Assembly: GCA_002255925.1 (NCBI GenBank)
Contig: NKIH01000003.1
Location: 186,001-250,000 of the forward strand
DNA length: 64,000 bases
Direction of reading: 5' to 3'
DNA from: Burkholderiales bacterium PBB6
GTDB taxonomy: Bacteria; Pseudomonadota; Gammaproteobacteria; Burkholderiales; Burkholderiaceae_C
Made by a program: the position numbers and the translations under genes. Shown one piece after another: positions 43,413 to 52,475 of the stretch. The notes beneath the pieces are model-generated. The model was given only the letters and a program-made list of their open reading frames with translations, did not search any database and had not been told where the DNA came from. Positions within the stretch are counted from its first letter, which is position 1; every line of letters starts with the position of its first letter.

Positions 43413-45689
43413 TCACAGCTTCATTTCCAGTTGCAGGCGCCAGTTCACATGGCTGCTGGCCAGCGTGGTGGCGGTTTCGCCGTCCACTTCGCTGATGCTC
43501 TCGGTGCCGCGGGGCATCAGGTTGCTGGCCGAGAGGCGCACGCGCGTGGTGGTGTTGAGCTGCCACATCGCGTAGGCGTCAAACACGCGCTTGGTGTTCT
43601 GGGTCAGGTACTGGGTCTCGCTGAGGCGGGTGGTGTAGCCCGGCGTCCAGTTCACATTGCCGCCCACCGTGAGCGGCACGCCCGGCAGCTTGTAATCAGC
43701 CCCCAGATTCAAGGTGCCGCCGGGTTGCTGGTCGAGGCGGTTATCCGGGCCAGGCACTTGCTTGACGCGCGAGCGGAAGATGCTGGCATTGCTGCGCAGC
43801 TCCACGCCCGGCAGGTCAGCATCCATGTCGCTGAGCTTGAATTTGGCTTCCAGCTCAACGCCCTGGGTGATGGCATCCCCCACGTTGTCCATCTTCGACA
43901 CCCAGCGCTGGCTGCCGTCGGTTTGCGGGGTCAGGCTCACCACCGTGCGCATCAGGTCAGTGATCTGGCGATGGAACAGGTTGACGCTGAGCATGCCGCT
44001 GCCCACCAGATAGCGCTCCAGTGCCAGGTCGATGCCCGTGGCCATTTCGGGCTTCAGGTCGGGGTTGCCGGCGCGGTCGGGGTTGGTCTGGCTGTTGTCG
44101 CCCTTCGAGCGCCAGGTGGCGCCCACCAGGCTGGACAAGCCCGGCGAGCGATAGCTGCGCGTCAGGCTGATACGAACCTGGTCACGGCCCTTGGGGTCCG
44201 GCTTCCAGACGGCGTGCAGCAGCGGCGTCCAGACGCTGGAGCGGTTGCTGCGCTCATCGCTGGCCGAGCCACCCGTGGTGCTGATGCCTTCCCAGCGCAG
44301 GCCGGCGTAAGCGCCCCAGTTCGGGTTCACCTGCCATTCGTCCTGGGCATACAGCGCGCTGCGCAAGGAACGAGCGCGCAGGTCGTTGCCAAACTCATTG
44401 GCCACGGCCACGCCGTCCACCAGCTGCTCGCGGGTTTCGGTGCGGCGCGCCGAATCGAGCTCGGCGCCCATCACCAGCTGGTGGTCGCCCTCCAGCAGGC
44501 TCGAGTACTTGGCGTTCAGGTTGAGCGATCGCTCGGTGGCGTCCAGCGCATCGTCGTAGTTGATCTTGCTGCCGCTGGTCAGCAGCTCGGTGCGCAGCGT
44601 GTGGCTGGCATTGCCCGCCTGGCCCGCACCACCGCGCACTTCCAGGCGGCCGTCACCCACCGGCAAGCGCCACTGGCCATTCAGGCGCACCAGCGAAAAG
44701 CGCCAGTCGGTGCTGCCCATGCTGCTCTCGTAGGGCAGCGTGCCCAGCACCGGCGCGTCAAAGGTCGACTGGCGGCGAGTGTCACCCTCCGAGTAGATGA
44801 CCAACGGCATCAGCATCAGCGACTGACCTTCCACCGGCTTGAGCTGCAGGCGGCCGGTCAGGTGCAGGCCCTGGCGATGGTCGACGGAGCTCAAACGCTC
44901 GGTGCGGTCGGTATCGGCCGATTCGGTCTGGATGGTGGAAGCGTTCGAGCGGTTGTCCTTGAACGCGGACAGGGCCACGTTGTAGTCCAGCTCGCCGAGC
45001 TTGTCGTCACGCGACCATGAAAAGCTTGGCTGCGCGCGGCCCTGCTCCAGACCGGTCGAGATACGCAGATCATTCAGGCGCTTGACGAAGCCCTCGCGCG
45101 TGATGATGTTGATCGTGCCGCCAATCGCGCGGGCGCCGGTTTCGGCGGTGGGGGCGCGGATGATTTCAATGCGCTCCACCTGGTCGGGGTCGATGGTGTC
45201 GAGCGACAGACCGCCCTGCACACGTTCGCCGTCCAGCAGGATCTGGGTGTAGCCGCTGCCCAGGCCGCGCATGCGGATGGCGCCCCCGCGGCCTGGCTGG
45301 CCCTGGATCGTCACGCCAGGAAGGCGCTTGAGCAACTCGCCCACGGACGCATCACCGTACTTCGAGATTTCATCGCGGCCCACCACGATCTTGGCCGCGG
45401 TCGAGCGGCGGCGCAGTTCGGTGTCGGTTTCGCGCCCGCCAGTGATCTCAACCCGCTGCGTGCCGGCCGGTGCGGCCGTGGAGGTGGTGGGTGCGCCCTT
45501 GGCGTCTGGCTTGACGTCTGGCTTTGGGGAGGCCTCTGCAGCCGGCGTGTCGGCCGTCTGAACCACCGGTGCAGCTGGTGCGGCGGGGGTGGCTGGTGCA
45601 GGCGTCTGGGCCTGGCTGCTTGCGGCACCCAGGCTGGTGAGCAGGGTCAGGCAAGCGGTGCGCAGTGGCGTCAATGCAAGGGTGGGCAT
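43413..45689 (-). CDS. TonB-dependent outer-membrane receptor
   Basis: This 758-residue outer-membrane protein has a signal peptide (residues 1 to about 28), a Pro/Ala-rich spacer and a TonB-box-like TQRVEITG near residue 80. The plug domain follows (LLKRLPGVTIQGQPGRGG, then RMRGLGSGYTQILLDGERVQGG, residues about 115-160, and INIITREG). The rest forms the 22-stranded barrel. The last residue is Leu rather than the usual Phe. It should import a siderophore, metal complex or other scarce ligand; the ligand cannot be told. No iron-uptake genes are adjacent. It diverges from the APH-type kinase gene. Confidence 0.93.
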   Translation of the reverse strand: MPTLALTPLRTACLTLLTSLGAASSQAQTPAPATPAAPAAPVVQTADTPAAEASPKPDVKPDAKGAPTTSTAAPAGTQRVEITGGRETDTELRRRSTAAKIVVGRDEISKYGDASVGELLKRLPGVTIQGQPGRGGAIRMRGLGSGYTQILLDGERVQGGLSLDTIDPDQVERIEIIRAPTAETGARAIGGTINIITREGFVKRLNDLRISTGLEQGRAQPSFSWSRDDKLGELDYNVALSAFKDNRSNASTIQTESADTDRTERLSSVDHRQGLHLTGRLQLKPVEGQSLMLMPLVIYSEGDTRRQSTFDAPVLGTLPYESSMGSTDWRFSLVRLNGQWRLPVGDGRLEVRGGAGQAGNASHTLRTELLTSGSKINYDDALDATERSLNLNAKYSSLLEGDHQLVMGAELDSARRTETREQLVDGVAVANEFGNDLRARSLRSALYAQDEWQVNPNWGAYAGLRWEGISTTGGSASDERSNRSSVWTPLLHAVWKPDPKGRDQVRISLTRSYRSPGLSSLVGATWRSKGDNSQTNPDRAGNPDLKPEMATGIDLALERYLVGSGMLSVNLFHRQITDLMRTVVSLTPQTDGSQRWVSKMDNVGDAITQGVELEAKFKLSDMDADLPGVELRSNASIFRSRVKQVPGPDNRLDQQPGGTLNLGADYKLPGVPLTVGGNVNWTPGYTTRLSETQYLTQNTKRVFDAYAMWQLNTTTRVRLSASNLMPRGTESISEVDGETATTLASSHVNWRLQLEMKL

Positions 45690-45838
45690 GAACTGGTTTC
45701 TTTGTAAGAGTGGGCATTTTGTGTGATGTGCGCGCAGAAGGTTCCGCCAAATTGCGCGCTGCCAGCCCAATGCAAAGGCTTGTGAACCACCCGCCACAAT
45801 CGGCACCCGTGCACCCCACCCCATTCACCCCCGGATTG

Positions 45839-46750
45839 ATGACAGCCTGCCAGCGCCTGGCGCAGCCGTGGGCGGAGGCTGGAGCCGAGGTGACGCCGCA
45901 CCTGCTGGGACATTCTTCAAACTTGGCGGTGGCGCTGGAGCCACTGCCGCTGGTTGCGCGCATCGCCACCGGCACGGCCGTGTTGCGCACCGACGGCCAG
46001 CACGCGCACCGCGAGGTGGCGTTGACGGCCTGGTTGGCCGAGCGCGGCGCAGCCGTGGGCCAACCAGCCTCGGCCCCGCAAGCCGGCCCGCATCAACTTC
46101 AAGCCGATGGCCGTACCTGGACCACCACCGTCTGGCAGCGCTTGGCCGTGACCCCAGGTGAGCCAGCAGCACACCAGGCGGGCCAAGCCCTGGCTCACAT
46201 CCACCGCTTGCTGCACCACCACAGCGATGACGCCGCGCTGGCCACCTTGCCCGGCGCCGACTGGGCGGTGTTTGATGAACTGCAGGCACTGCTGTTGCTG
46301 CCCACGGTGCAGGCCAGCGCCCCGGCTGCGCAGCGTGCTTTTGTGGCGGAGCAGGCACTCGCCTGTGCTGAGCAATTGAAGAGGCTGGCCCTGCCCTGCC
46401 AATGGGTGCATGGCGACGCCCACCTCAACAATGTGCCGAACACCGCCGCAGGCCCGTTGTGGGTGGACTGGGAAGATGCCACCAGAGCGCCGGTGCATTG
46501 GGATCTCGCCTGCCTGCTGGCCGGCGCCCGGGTGCTGGGCACCCATGCAGCTTGGTCAGAATCTGCACTGGCCGGCTGGGAATCGGTGGCCGGGCCGCTG
46601 CGCAGCGCTGACCAATTGGCCGCATTGGCGCTGTGCATACGCGCGCGCACCCTGTTTGTCTGTGCGTGGATGTGGGCCCTGGGCCTGAACGACGAGACTC
46701 GCCGCACGCGACATGCAGCGCGCCTGGCCTGGCTCGGTTGGCGCGGCTGA
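45839..46750 (+). CDS. APH/choline-kinase family phosphotransferase
   Basis: This protein has about 303 residues and the protein-kinase-like fold of aminoglycoside/choline phosphotransferases. WVHGDAHLNN carries the catalytic Asp and the downstream Asn, and WVDWEDA is the DFG-like metal-binding site. The start is unclear because no ribosome binding site is convincing; ATG 45839, GTG 45809 and ATG 45770 are all possible. There is no sign that it confers drug resistance: relatives phosphorylate small molecules such as choline or thiamine. Its substrate is unknown. Confidence 0.82.
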   Translation: MTACQRLAQPWAEAGAEVTPHLLGHSSNLAVALEPLPLVARIATGTAVLRTDGQHAHREVALTAWLAERGAAVGQPASAPQAGPHQLQADGRTWTTTVWQRLAVTPGEPAAHQAGQALAHIHRLLHHHSDDAALATLPGADWAVFDELQALLLLPTVQASAPAAQRAFVAEQALACAEQLKRLALPCQWVHGDAHLNNVPNTAAGPLWVDWEDATRAPVHWDLACLLAGARVLGTHAAWSESALAGWESVAGPLRSADQLAALALCIRARTLFVCAWMWALGLNDETRRTRHAARLAWLGWRG

Positions 46751-47149
46751 AGCGCTGACGCCCGGTAAAATCCGCCTTCGGCAACACGCCCGCGGTGAGC
46801 TCTCAGGTCAGTTTGTCACGGGCCTGAAATAAACACTGGCGGGAAATCAGGGTTTCACCTATAATCGTGGGCTTGCGATGACATCTGCGCCCGAAGCAAG
46901 TTCGGGCATCGGTTTCGCCGCAGATTCGTTCATCCCCTCTGACCTCCCCGGTTGTTCTACCGGTTGATGGCTGCCACAAGGCTGAAGCTCATTGAAGCTG
47001 CAGTGCACCAAGGCAAGCCCTTGAAGACCTGACCAGGCGCCGTCTGTGCGCACTGACAGGTGCGGTCGGTGGCGATGTTTGCCACACCGCGCGTGCCCTG
47101 CGATTTACCTGCCTGAACGTCTTGGCAGGGCGGCGCCATTGGAAAAATC
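46751..47149 (+). promoter_or_regulatory. Promoter and long structured 5'UTR of the DEAD-box helicase gene
   Basis: A perfect -10 box TATAAT at 46860-46865 predicts transcription from about 46872, leaving a 5'UTR of about 278 nt. The -35 region (TGGCGG, 17 nt upstream) is weak. The UTR folds locally. GCCCGAA/TTCGGGC at 46889-46907 lies within an outer ATCTGC/GCAGAT stem at 46883-46925, and CCGGT/ACCGG lies at 46948-46963. Long leaders that respond to cold or to helicase level are known for DEAD-box genes of other bacteria. No coding region is seen here. Confidence 0.65.
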
Positions 47150-48871
47150 ATGACTTTTGAATCTCTCGGCCTCGACGAGGCTTTGGTGCGTGCTTTGCAA
47201 TCCGCGGGCTATGAAAACCCGACCGACGTGCAAGCCCGCGCCATCCCCGCCGCACTGGCCGGCCGCGATCTGCGCGTGTGCTCGAACACCGGCAGCGGCA
47301 AGACCGCCGCCTTCGTTCTGCCCGCCCTGATGAAGGTGCTGGCCGCTCGCCAAGACCCGAACAACAAGCCCAAGAAGGGCGAAGTGCGCGGCCCCCGCAT
47401 TCTGGTGCTGGTGCCTACCCGTGAACTGTCGATGCAGGTCGCCAAGGCCGCCTCGAACTACGGCCGCAACGTGCCCTTCATGTCGGTGACCAGCGTGGTC
47501 GGCGGCGTGCCTTACCCGGCACAGCTGAAGGCCCTGCGCAGCCCGCTCGACATCCTGATCGCCACTCCTGGCCGTCTGATCGACCACATCGGCAGCGGCA
47601 AGGCCGTGCTGGAAAACGTCGAAATGCTGGTGCTGGACGAAGCTGACCGCATGCTCGACATGGGCTTCATCGAAGACATCGAGCACATCGCCCAGCAACT
47701 GCCGGCCAACCGCCAGACCCTGATGGCCAGCGCCACCTTCGCCGGTGAAGTCGGCCGCCTGGCCCAGCGCCTGCAGAAGGACGACGTCGAGCGCATCGAG
47801 ATCGCCGGCCACACCGAAAAGCACGAGAACATCACGCAGCAACTGATGTGGGCCGATGACCTCGACCACAAGCACGCCCTGCTGGATCACCTGCTGACCG
47901 ACCGCGACGTGGACCAAGCCGTCGTGTTCACCAGCACCCAGATCGATGCTGACCGCCTGGCCGACCGCCTCGCGCAGATGGGCCATTCCGTGGCCGCCCT
48001 GCACGGTGGCATGCCGCAAGGCCGTCGCAACCGCGTGCTGCAGAACCTGCGTTCACGCCAGCTGCGCATCCTGGTGGCCACCGACGTGGCTGCCCGTGGC
48101 ATCGACGTGCCGACCATCACCCACGTGGTGAACTACGGTCTGCCGCTGAAGGCCGAGGACTACGTGCACCGCATCGGCCGTACCGGTCGTGCAGGCCGTT
48201 CGGGCCGTGCCGTGACGCTGGCTGAGCGCCGCGACGTGGCGATGATCCGCCGCATCCAGCACTACACCACGCAAGCCATTCCGGTGGCGACCGTGGCCGG
48301 CCTTGAGCCGAGCCGTCCGGCCCCCGAAATGTTCGGTGGCGCCCGTCCGGCACGCGGCGGCGCTCCGCGCGGCAAGGGTGGTTTTGGTGGCGGTGGCTAC
48401 CAAGGCAACCGCGATTTCCGCAGCGGCCCGCCGCGTGGTGGCAGCCCGTTCGAGCGTGAGCGCTCGTTCGGAGGTGACCGTCCGCAAGGCGATCGCCCTT
48501 GGGGTGACCGCCCGTCGTTCAACCGCAATGAGCGTCCGCAGTTCCAGGACCGCGGCAACTTCGGTGGTGACCGTGGTGGCTTCGGCGGCGATCGTCCGCG
48601 CTTCGAAGACCGTGGCGGTGACCGCCCCGGTTTTGGTGGCGGCGACCGCCCGGCCTTCAGCGGTGAGCGTCCGGCCTTCGGTGGCGAGCGTCCGCGTTTT
48701 GGCGGCGACCGCAACGAGCGTGGCCCGTTCGAGAAGCGCGCTGACGGCCCGCACGGTCATGCACCGCGCGGCCCGGGTGGCTTTCACTCTGCCGGCAAGC
48801 CTTCCTCGGCCAAGCCGCGCTTCGCCAGCAGCGGCCCGAGCTTCGGCAAGCGCCCACGGAAGGACGTGTAA
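47150..48871 (+). CDS. rhlE: DEAD-box ATP-dependent RNA helicase (RhlE-like)
   Basis: This 573-residue helicase unwinds structured RNA in ribosome assembly and RNA decay. Motifs of the two RecA domains are complete: Q motif PTDVQARAIP, I SNTGSGKT, Ia PTREL, II DEAD in VLDEADRMLD, III SAT, V ATDVAARGID and VI HRIGRTGRAGR. After residue 390 an unstructured tail rich in Gly, Arg, Asp and Pro (GGDRP/GGERP repeats) should bind RNA. Its last 88 nt overlap the end of an oppositely oriented peptidase gene. A long structured leader precedes it. Confidence 0.96.
   Translation: MTFESLGLDEALVRALQSAGYENPTDVQARAIPAALAGRDLRVCSNTGSGKTAAFVLPALMKVLAARQDPNNKPKKGEVRGPRILVLVPTRELSMQVAKAASNYGRNVPFMSVTSVVGGVPYPAQLKALRSPLDILIATPGRLIDHIGSGKAVLENVEMLVLDEADRMLDMGFIEDIEHIAQQLPANRQTLMASATFAGEVGRLAQRLQKDDVERIEIAGHTEKHENITQQLMWADDLDHKHALLDHLLTDRDVDQAVVFTSTQIDADRLADRLAQMGHSVAALHGGMPQGRRNRVLQNLRSRQLRILVATDVAARGIDVPTITHVVNYGLPLKAEDYVHRIGRTGRAGRSGRAVTLAERRDVAMIRRIQHYTTQAIPVATVAGLEPSRPAPEMFGGARPARGGAPRGKGGFGGGGYQGNRDFRSGPPRGGSPFERERSFGGDRPQGDRPWGDRPSFNRNERPQFQDRGNFGGDRGGFGGDRPRFEDRGGDRPGFGGGDRPAFSGERPAFGGERPRFGGDRNERGPFEKRADGPHGHAPRGPGGFHSAGKPSSAKPRFASSGPSFGKRPRKDV
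48463..48720 (+). repeat. Gly-Asp/Glu-Arg-Pro repeat region of the helicase tail
   Basis: Short units such as GGDRP, GGERP and FGGDR recur about ten times in the encoded protein. The DNA repeats are imperfect, so they could recombine or slip and change tail length between strains. Confidence 0.7.
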
Positions 48872-50859
48872 GCGTCCTGGGGGGCGACTGAGTCCCCCGC
48901 CGCGTAGATGTGGCGCAGCAGACGCTGCGCCACCTGCGCATCAAACGGATTGCCTGCTTCAACAAACGCGTTGAACGCATCGGCATCCAGCACCGCTGCC
49001 CACAGGTAGACGTAGTAGCCCGACGCATAGCTCGGGCCTGCGAACAGGTGCTGGAAATGCGGTAGACGGTGGCGCATGCCCACCGCTGCCGGCATCCCCA
49101 GGCGCGCCAGCGCCGCCGCCTCGAAGGCGGTCAGATCAGCCGGGCCCTCCGGATCGGTCAGTGCATGGATCTCCAGATCCACCAGCGCGCTGCCGCAATA
49201 ACTCACCGTGTCATAGCCCTGCCCCCACTTGTCGGCAGCCTGCAGGCGTGCGACCAGCGACGCCGGGATCGGCTCATTCGTCTTCCAGTGCCGTGCATGC
49301 TTGGACAGCACCTCGGGCTGGCTCAGCCAGTGCTCATACAGCTGGGACGGCAACTCCACAAAATCGCGCAGCACCTGGGTGCCCGACAGGCGGTGGTACG
49401 TCACGTTCGACAGCAGGCCGTGCAGGCCGTGGCCAAACTCATGGAACAGCGTGCGTGCGTCGTCGAACGACAGCAGCGTGGGCTCACCCGGTGCGCCCTT
49501 GGCGAAGTTGTTGTTGTTGACGATGACCGGCTTGAGCACGCCGCGGTTGCGCGACTGGTAGGTGAAGTCGCTCATCCACGCGCCTGAGCGCTTGGTCTGC
49601 CGGGCGTAGTTGTCATGCAGGAACAGGCCCGCGCTCACACCCTCGGCGTTGAACATCTCGTAGACCTGCACATCGGCGTGATACGCCGCAATCTCGGGCC
49701 GGGGCTCGAAACGCACACCGAACAGCCGGTGGGCGCAGTCGAACATCGCGTCCACCATGCGGTCGAGGCTGAAGTACGGCTTCACCTCGGCTTCGTCGAT
49801 GTCGTACCGAGCCGCACGCACCTTCTCTGACCAGTAGCGCCAATCCCAGGCCTCGGGCTCGCCGTCCACACCGTGGGTGCGCATCATCGCGATCAGCGCC
49901 TGGCGTTCACGCTCAGCCGCCGGCAGCGCACGCGCCCACACCTCGGTCAGCAGCTTCGAAACCGCCGCCGGCGTGCCGGCCATGCTGTCAGACACCGCGT
50001 AATCGGCGTAGCTGGCGAAGCCGTGGGCCTTGGCCTGCAGGTGACGCAGTTGCAAGATGCGGCGGGCAACGTCGCGGTTGTCGGTCTCGCCGCCCATCTC
50101 GCCGCGCAGCGACCATGCCGTCCAGGCCTGCTGGCGCAGATCGCGGCGGTCGCTGAAGGTCAGGAAGGGCTCGATCAATGAGCGGCTGAGGGTGATGACA
50201 TGGGCGCCGTCTTCCAGGCCGCGCTCGGCAGCCGCCTGGCGGGCCGCGGCACGCAGGAAGTCTGGCAGGCCGACCAGCTCGGATTCGTCACGCAGCACCA
50301 GCTGGTAGGCCGATTCATCGGCCAGCACGTTCTGCGCAAAGCGCGTCTGCAGCTGGGCCAGCTCCTGCATCCACTGGGCGTACACCGGCTGCTGGTCAGC
50401 GGGCAGACGCGCACCGGCGCGCACGGCGTCGGTGTGCAGGCGCTCCAGCAGGCGCTGCTGCTCGGGCAGCAGGCCCAGCGCATCACGGCGCGCATGCAGC
50501 TCGTCGAGCTTGGCAAACACGCCCGGGTGCATGCGCACGGCGCTTTCGTGGGCGGCCATCGGCGCGGCCAGTTCACGTTGCACGGCCTGTAGCGCGGCGG
50601 AGGTGGCCGAGGCCGTCAGGTTGCCGAACAAGGCCTCGATGCGGTAGAGGCGCTGGCCGCTGCGGTCGAGTGCCGCCACGGTGTTGTCGAAGGTGGGCGC
50701 CTCGGCGTTCGAGGCGATCACGGAAAGCTCCTGCAGCTGTTCGGCCATCGCGACCTCGAAGGCCGGCACGAAATGGGCCGCTTCCACGGCGTCGAAAGGC
50801 GGCAGGCCGAAAGGCGCAGTCCAGGGGGTCAACAGGGGGTTGGCAATCAATGAGCTCAT
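48784..50859 (-). CDS. dcp: Peptidyl-dipeptidase Dcp (M3 family)
   Basis: This 691-residue zinc metallopeptidase removes C-terminal dipeptides from peptides in the cytoplasm. The zinc site FHEFGHGLHGL (HExxH) is near residue 470, with the later Glu ligand in RDFVELPSQ. The N terminus (NPLLTPWTAPFGLPPFDAV) and the WDWRYWSEKVRAARYD and SYASGYYVYLW segments follow E. coli Dcp more closely than OpdA. There is no signal peptide. The C-terminal RGRLPKLGPLLAKRGL is the family end, so the 88-nt overlap with the helicase gene is real coding sequence on both strands. Confidence 0.93.
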   Translation of the reverse strand: MSSLIANPLLTPWTAPFGLPPFDAVEAAHFVPAFEVAMAEQLQELSVIASNAEAPTFDNTVAALDRSGQRLYRIEALFGNLTASATSAALQAVQRELAAPMAAHESAVRMHPGVFAKLDELHARRDALGLLPEQQRLLERLHTDAVRAGARLPADQQPVYAQWMQELAQLQTRFAQNVLADESAYQLVLRDESELVGLPDFLRAAARQAAAERGLEDGAHVITLSRSLIEPFLTFSDRRDLRQQAWTAWSLRGEMGGETDNRDVARRILQLRHLQAKAHGFASYADYAVSDSMAGTPAAVSKLLTEVWARALPAAERERQALIAMMRTHGVDGEPEAWDWRYWSEKVRAARYDIDEAEVKPYFSLDRMVDAMFDCAHRLFGVRFEPRPEIAAYHADVQVYEMFNAEGVSAGLFLHDNYARQTKRSGAWMSDFTYQSRNRGVLKPVIVNNNNFAKGAPGEPTLLSFDDARTLFHEFGHGLHGLLSNVTYHRLSGTQVLRDFVELPSQLYEHWLSQPEVLSKHARHWKTNEPIPASLVARLQAADKWGQGYDTVSYCGSALVDLEIHALTDPEGPADLTAFEAAALARLGMPAAVGMRHRLPHFQHLFAGPSYASGYYVYLWAAVLDADAFNAFVEAGNPFDAQVAQRLLRHIYAAGDSVAPQDAYTSFRGRLPKLGPLLAKRGLAEEGLPAE

Positions 50860-50999
50860 GGCAATTCTTGGCTAAGAGGTCGGCGTGGTGTCGCGGAGGT
50901 GTCCAGGTGAGTGAGGCGGCCTGATCAGCCGCCGGAATTCACCTGTCGCGCTGGCATGATGCCACCTCCCTCCCAGCCGACGCGCCCTGCTTTCCCCTG

Positions 51000-52088
51000 A
51001 TGACCATGCGAGTTTCACCCCCTGTCCGCGCGGCCCTGCTGGGCTACGGCTTTGCCGGCCGCACCTTCCACGCACCGCTGCTGCGCACCACGCCAGGCCT
51101 GGTCATTCAGGCCGTGGCCAGCCGCCAGGCCGAGCAGGTGCGGGCCGATCTGGGCGCCGACGTGGCCGTTGATGCCGACCCGCTGGCCGTGCTGGCTCGC
51201 CCGGATGTCGACCTGGTGGTGATCGCTACGCCAAACGACACCCACGCTCCACTGGCCACCGCCGCGCTGCAGGCCGGCAAGGCCGTGGTGGTGGACAAGC
51301 CCTTCGCGCTGACCACGGCCGAAGCCGCCGATGTGGTGGCGCTGGCTGCCGCACGCCAGCAATTGCTGAGCGTGTTTCACAACCGCCGCTGGGACGGTGA
51401 CTTCCTCACCGTGGCCGGCCTGCTGGCCAGCGGCCAACTCGGCCGCATCACCCACGCCGTGATGCACTTCGACCGCTTCCGCGCCCAGGTGCGGGCCCGC
51501 TGGCGCGAGGCAGCCGGGCCGGGCGGCGGTCTCTACATCGACCTGATGCCGCATCTGCTGGACCAGGCCGTGCAGCTGTTTGGCTGGCCGACCGGCATCC
51601 AGGGCGACATCGCCGCGCAGCGCGACGGCGCGCAAGCCGATGACTTCGCCCACCTGCAACTGCGCTACGCCGGCGGCTTGCGGGTCGATCTGCATGCCAG
51701 CGCGCTGGCGGCCTTCGCCGGCCCGCGCTTCGTGCTGCACGGCACCCGAGGCGGCTATCGCAAATGGGGCCTGGACGCCCAGGAAGACCACTTGAAGGCC
51801 GGCCTGCTGCCCGACCCCGCCCACCCGCAGGCCTGGGGCCAAGACCCGGACCCGGGTGAATTGCTGCTGGCCGACGACCCGCAGCAACCCGACGCCCTGC
51901 GCGCCCAGAGCTGGCCCACCTTGCCGGGGCGCTACCCCGCGTATTACGCAGCCGTCGTGGCCGCCCTCACGGGCGATGCACCGAACCCGGTGCCGGCCTC
52001 CGAGGCCCTCGGCGTGATGCAGCTGATGGACCTGGGGCGCCAGAGCGCGGCACTGCAGCAGGTGCTGCCAGTCGGGCCGCAACCGTAA
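51000..52088 (+). CDS. Gfo/Idh/MocA-family oxidoreductase
   Basis: This 362-residue NAD(P)-dependent dehydrogenase has the N-terminal Rossmann motif ALLGYGFAGRTFHAPLL. The VIATPNDTHAPLATAAL segment and the family lysine in VVDKPFAL (EKP variant) follow, with the usual C-terminal beta domain including FHNRRWDGDF. Members act on sugars, inositols or related alcohols; the substrate is not clear. A second ATG two codons later is possible. It stands alone, divergent from dcp. Confidence 0.9.
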   Translation: MTMRVSPPVRAALLGYGFAGRTFHAPLLRTTPGLVIQAVASRQAEQVRADLGADVAVDADPLAVLARPDVDLVVIATPNDTHAPLATAALQAGKAVVVDKPFALTTAEAADVVALAAARQQLLSVFHNRRWDGDFLTVAGLLASGQLGRITHAVMHFDRFRAQVRARWREAAGPGGGLYIDLMPHLLDQAVQLFGWPTGIQGDIAAQRDGAQADDFAHLQLRYAGGLRVDLHASALAAFAGPRFVLHGTRGGYRKWGLDAQEDHLKAGLLPDPAHPQAWGQDPDPGELLLADDPQQPDALRAQSWPTLPGRYPAYYAAVVAALTGDAPNPVPASEALGVMQLMDLGRQSAALQQVLPVGPQP

Positions 52089-52250
52089 CGACGGGCACCT
52101 CGGCCCTTTCGTTCATCGCCGTTTTCCACCGTTCATACGGCCTGGCGTGCGCTTCATCGCAAGGGTGTCGCGGCGCGGACCGGACCTGCGCAGAATTCAT
52201 TTCATCGCAGGTTCAAACCGCTTCCCGCTCACCCCCACAAGGAGTTCACC

Positions 52251-52454
52251 ATGACCACCACCAGCCGCTTCGACACCGCTTCCAACACCATCCGCTCCAC
52301 CGCTGCCGCCCTGGCACTGGGCGTCACGCTGGCCCTGATGGGCGGCCTCAACGGTGTCGCTGACCAGCAGTTCAACAGCGTGATCGCCGACCAGGCCGAT
52401 CAAGGCCCGACGCAGGTGGTGGTGATCACCGGCCAGCGCCCGGCACGCGCCTGA
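52251..52454 (+). CDS. Small protein with a hydrophobic segment, unknown function
   Basis: This 67-residue protein has one hydrophobic stretch (about residues 17-38, ALALGVTLALMGGLNGVA) and a polar tail (VADQQFNSVIADQADQGPTQ region, then VVVITGQRPARA). It may be exported or membrane-bound. AAGGAG lies 8 nt before its ATG, a strong ribosome binding site, so it is probably expressed. I know no family for it. It converges on the metallophosphoesterase gene with a 21-nt gap. Confidence 0.68.
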   Translation: MTTTSRFDTASNTIRSTAAALALGVTLALMGGLNGVADQQFNSVIADQADQGPTQVVVITGQRPARA

Positions 52455-52475
52455 GCCTGAACCAAAAAAACGGCC

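Noticed and set aside
43119-45020. Plus-strand frame of 633 codons
   Set aside because: It covers the antisense of the TonB receptor and the hybrid kinase start; no domain is recognisable.
45839-46750. Antibiotic-resistance call for the APH-type protein
   Set aside because: The fold is shared with many housekeeping kinases. There is no mobile-element context and no close resistance signature.
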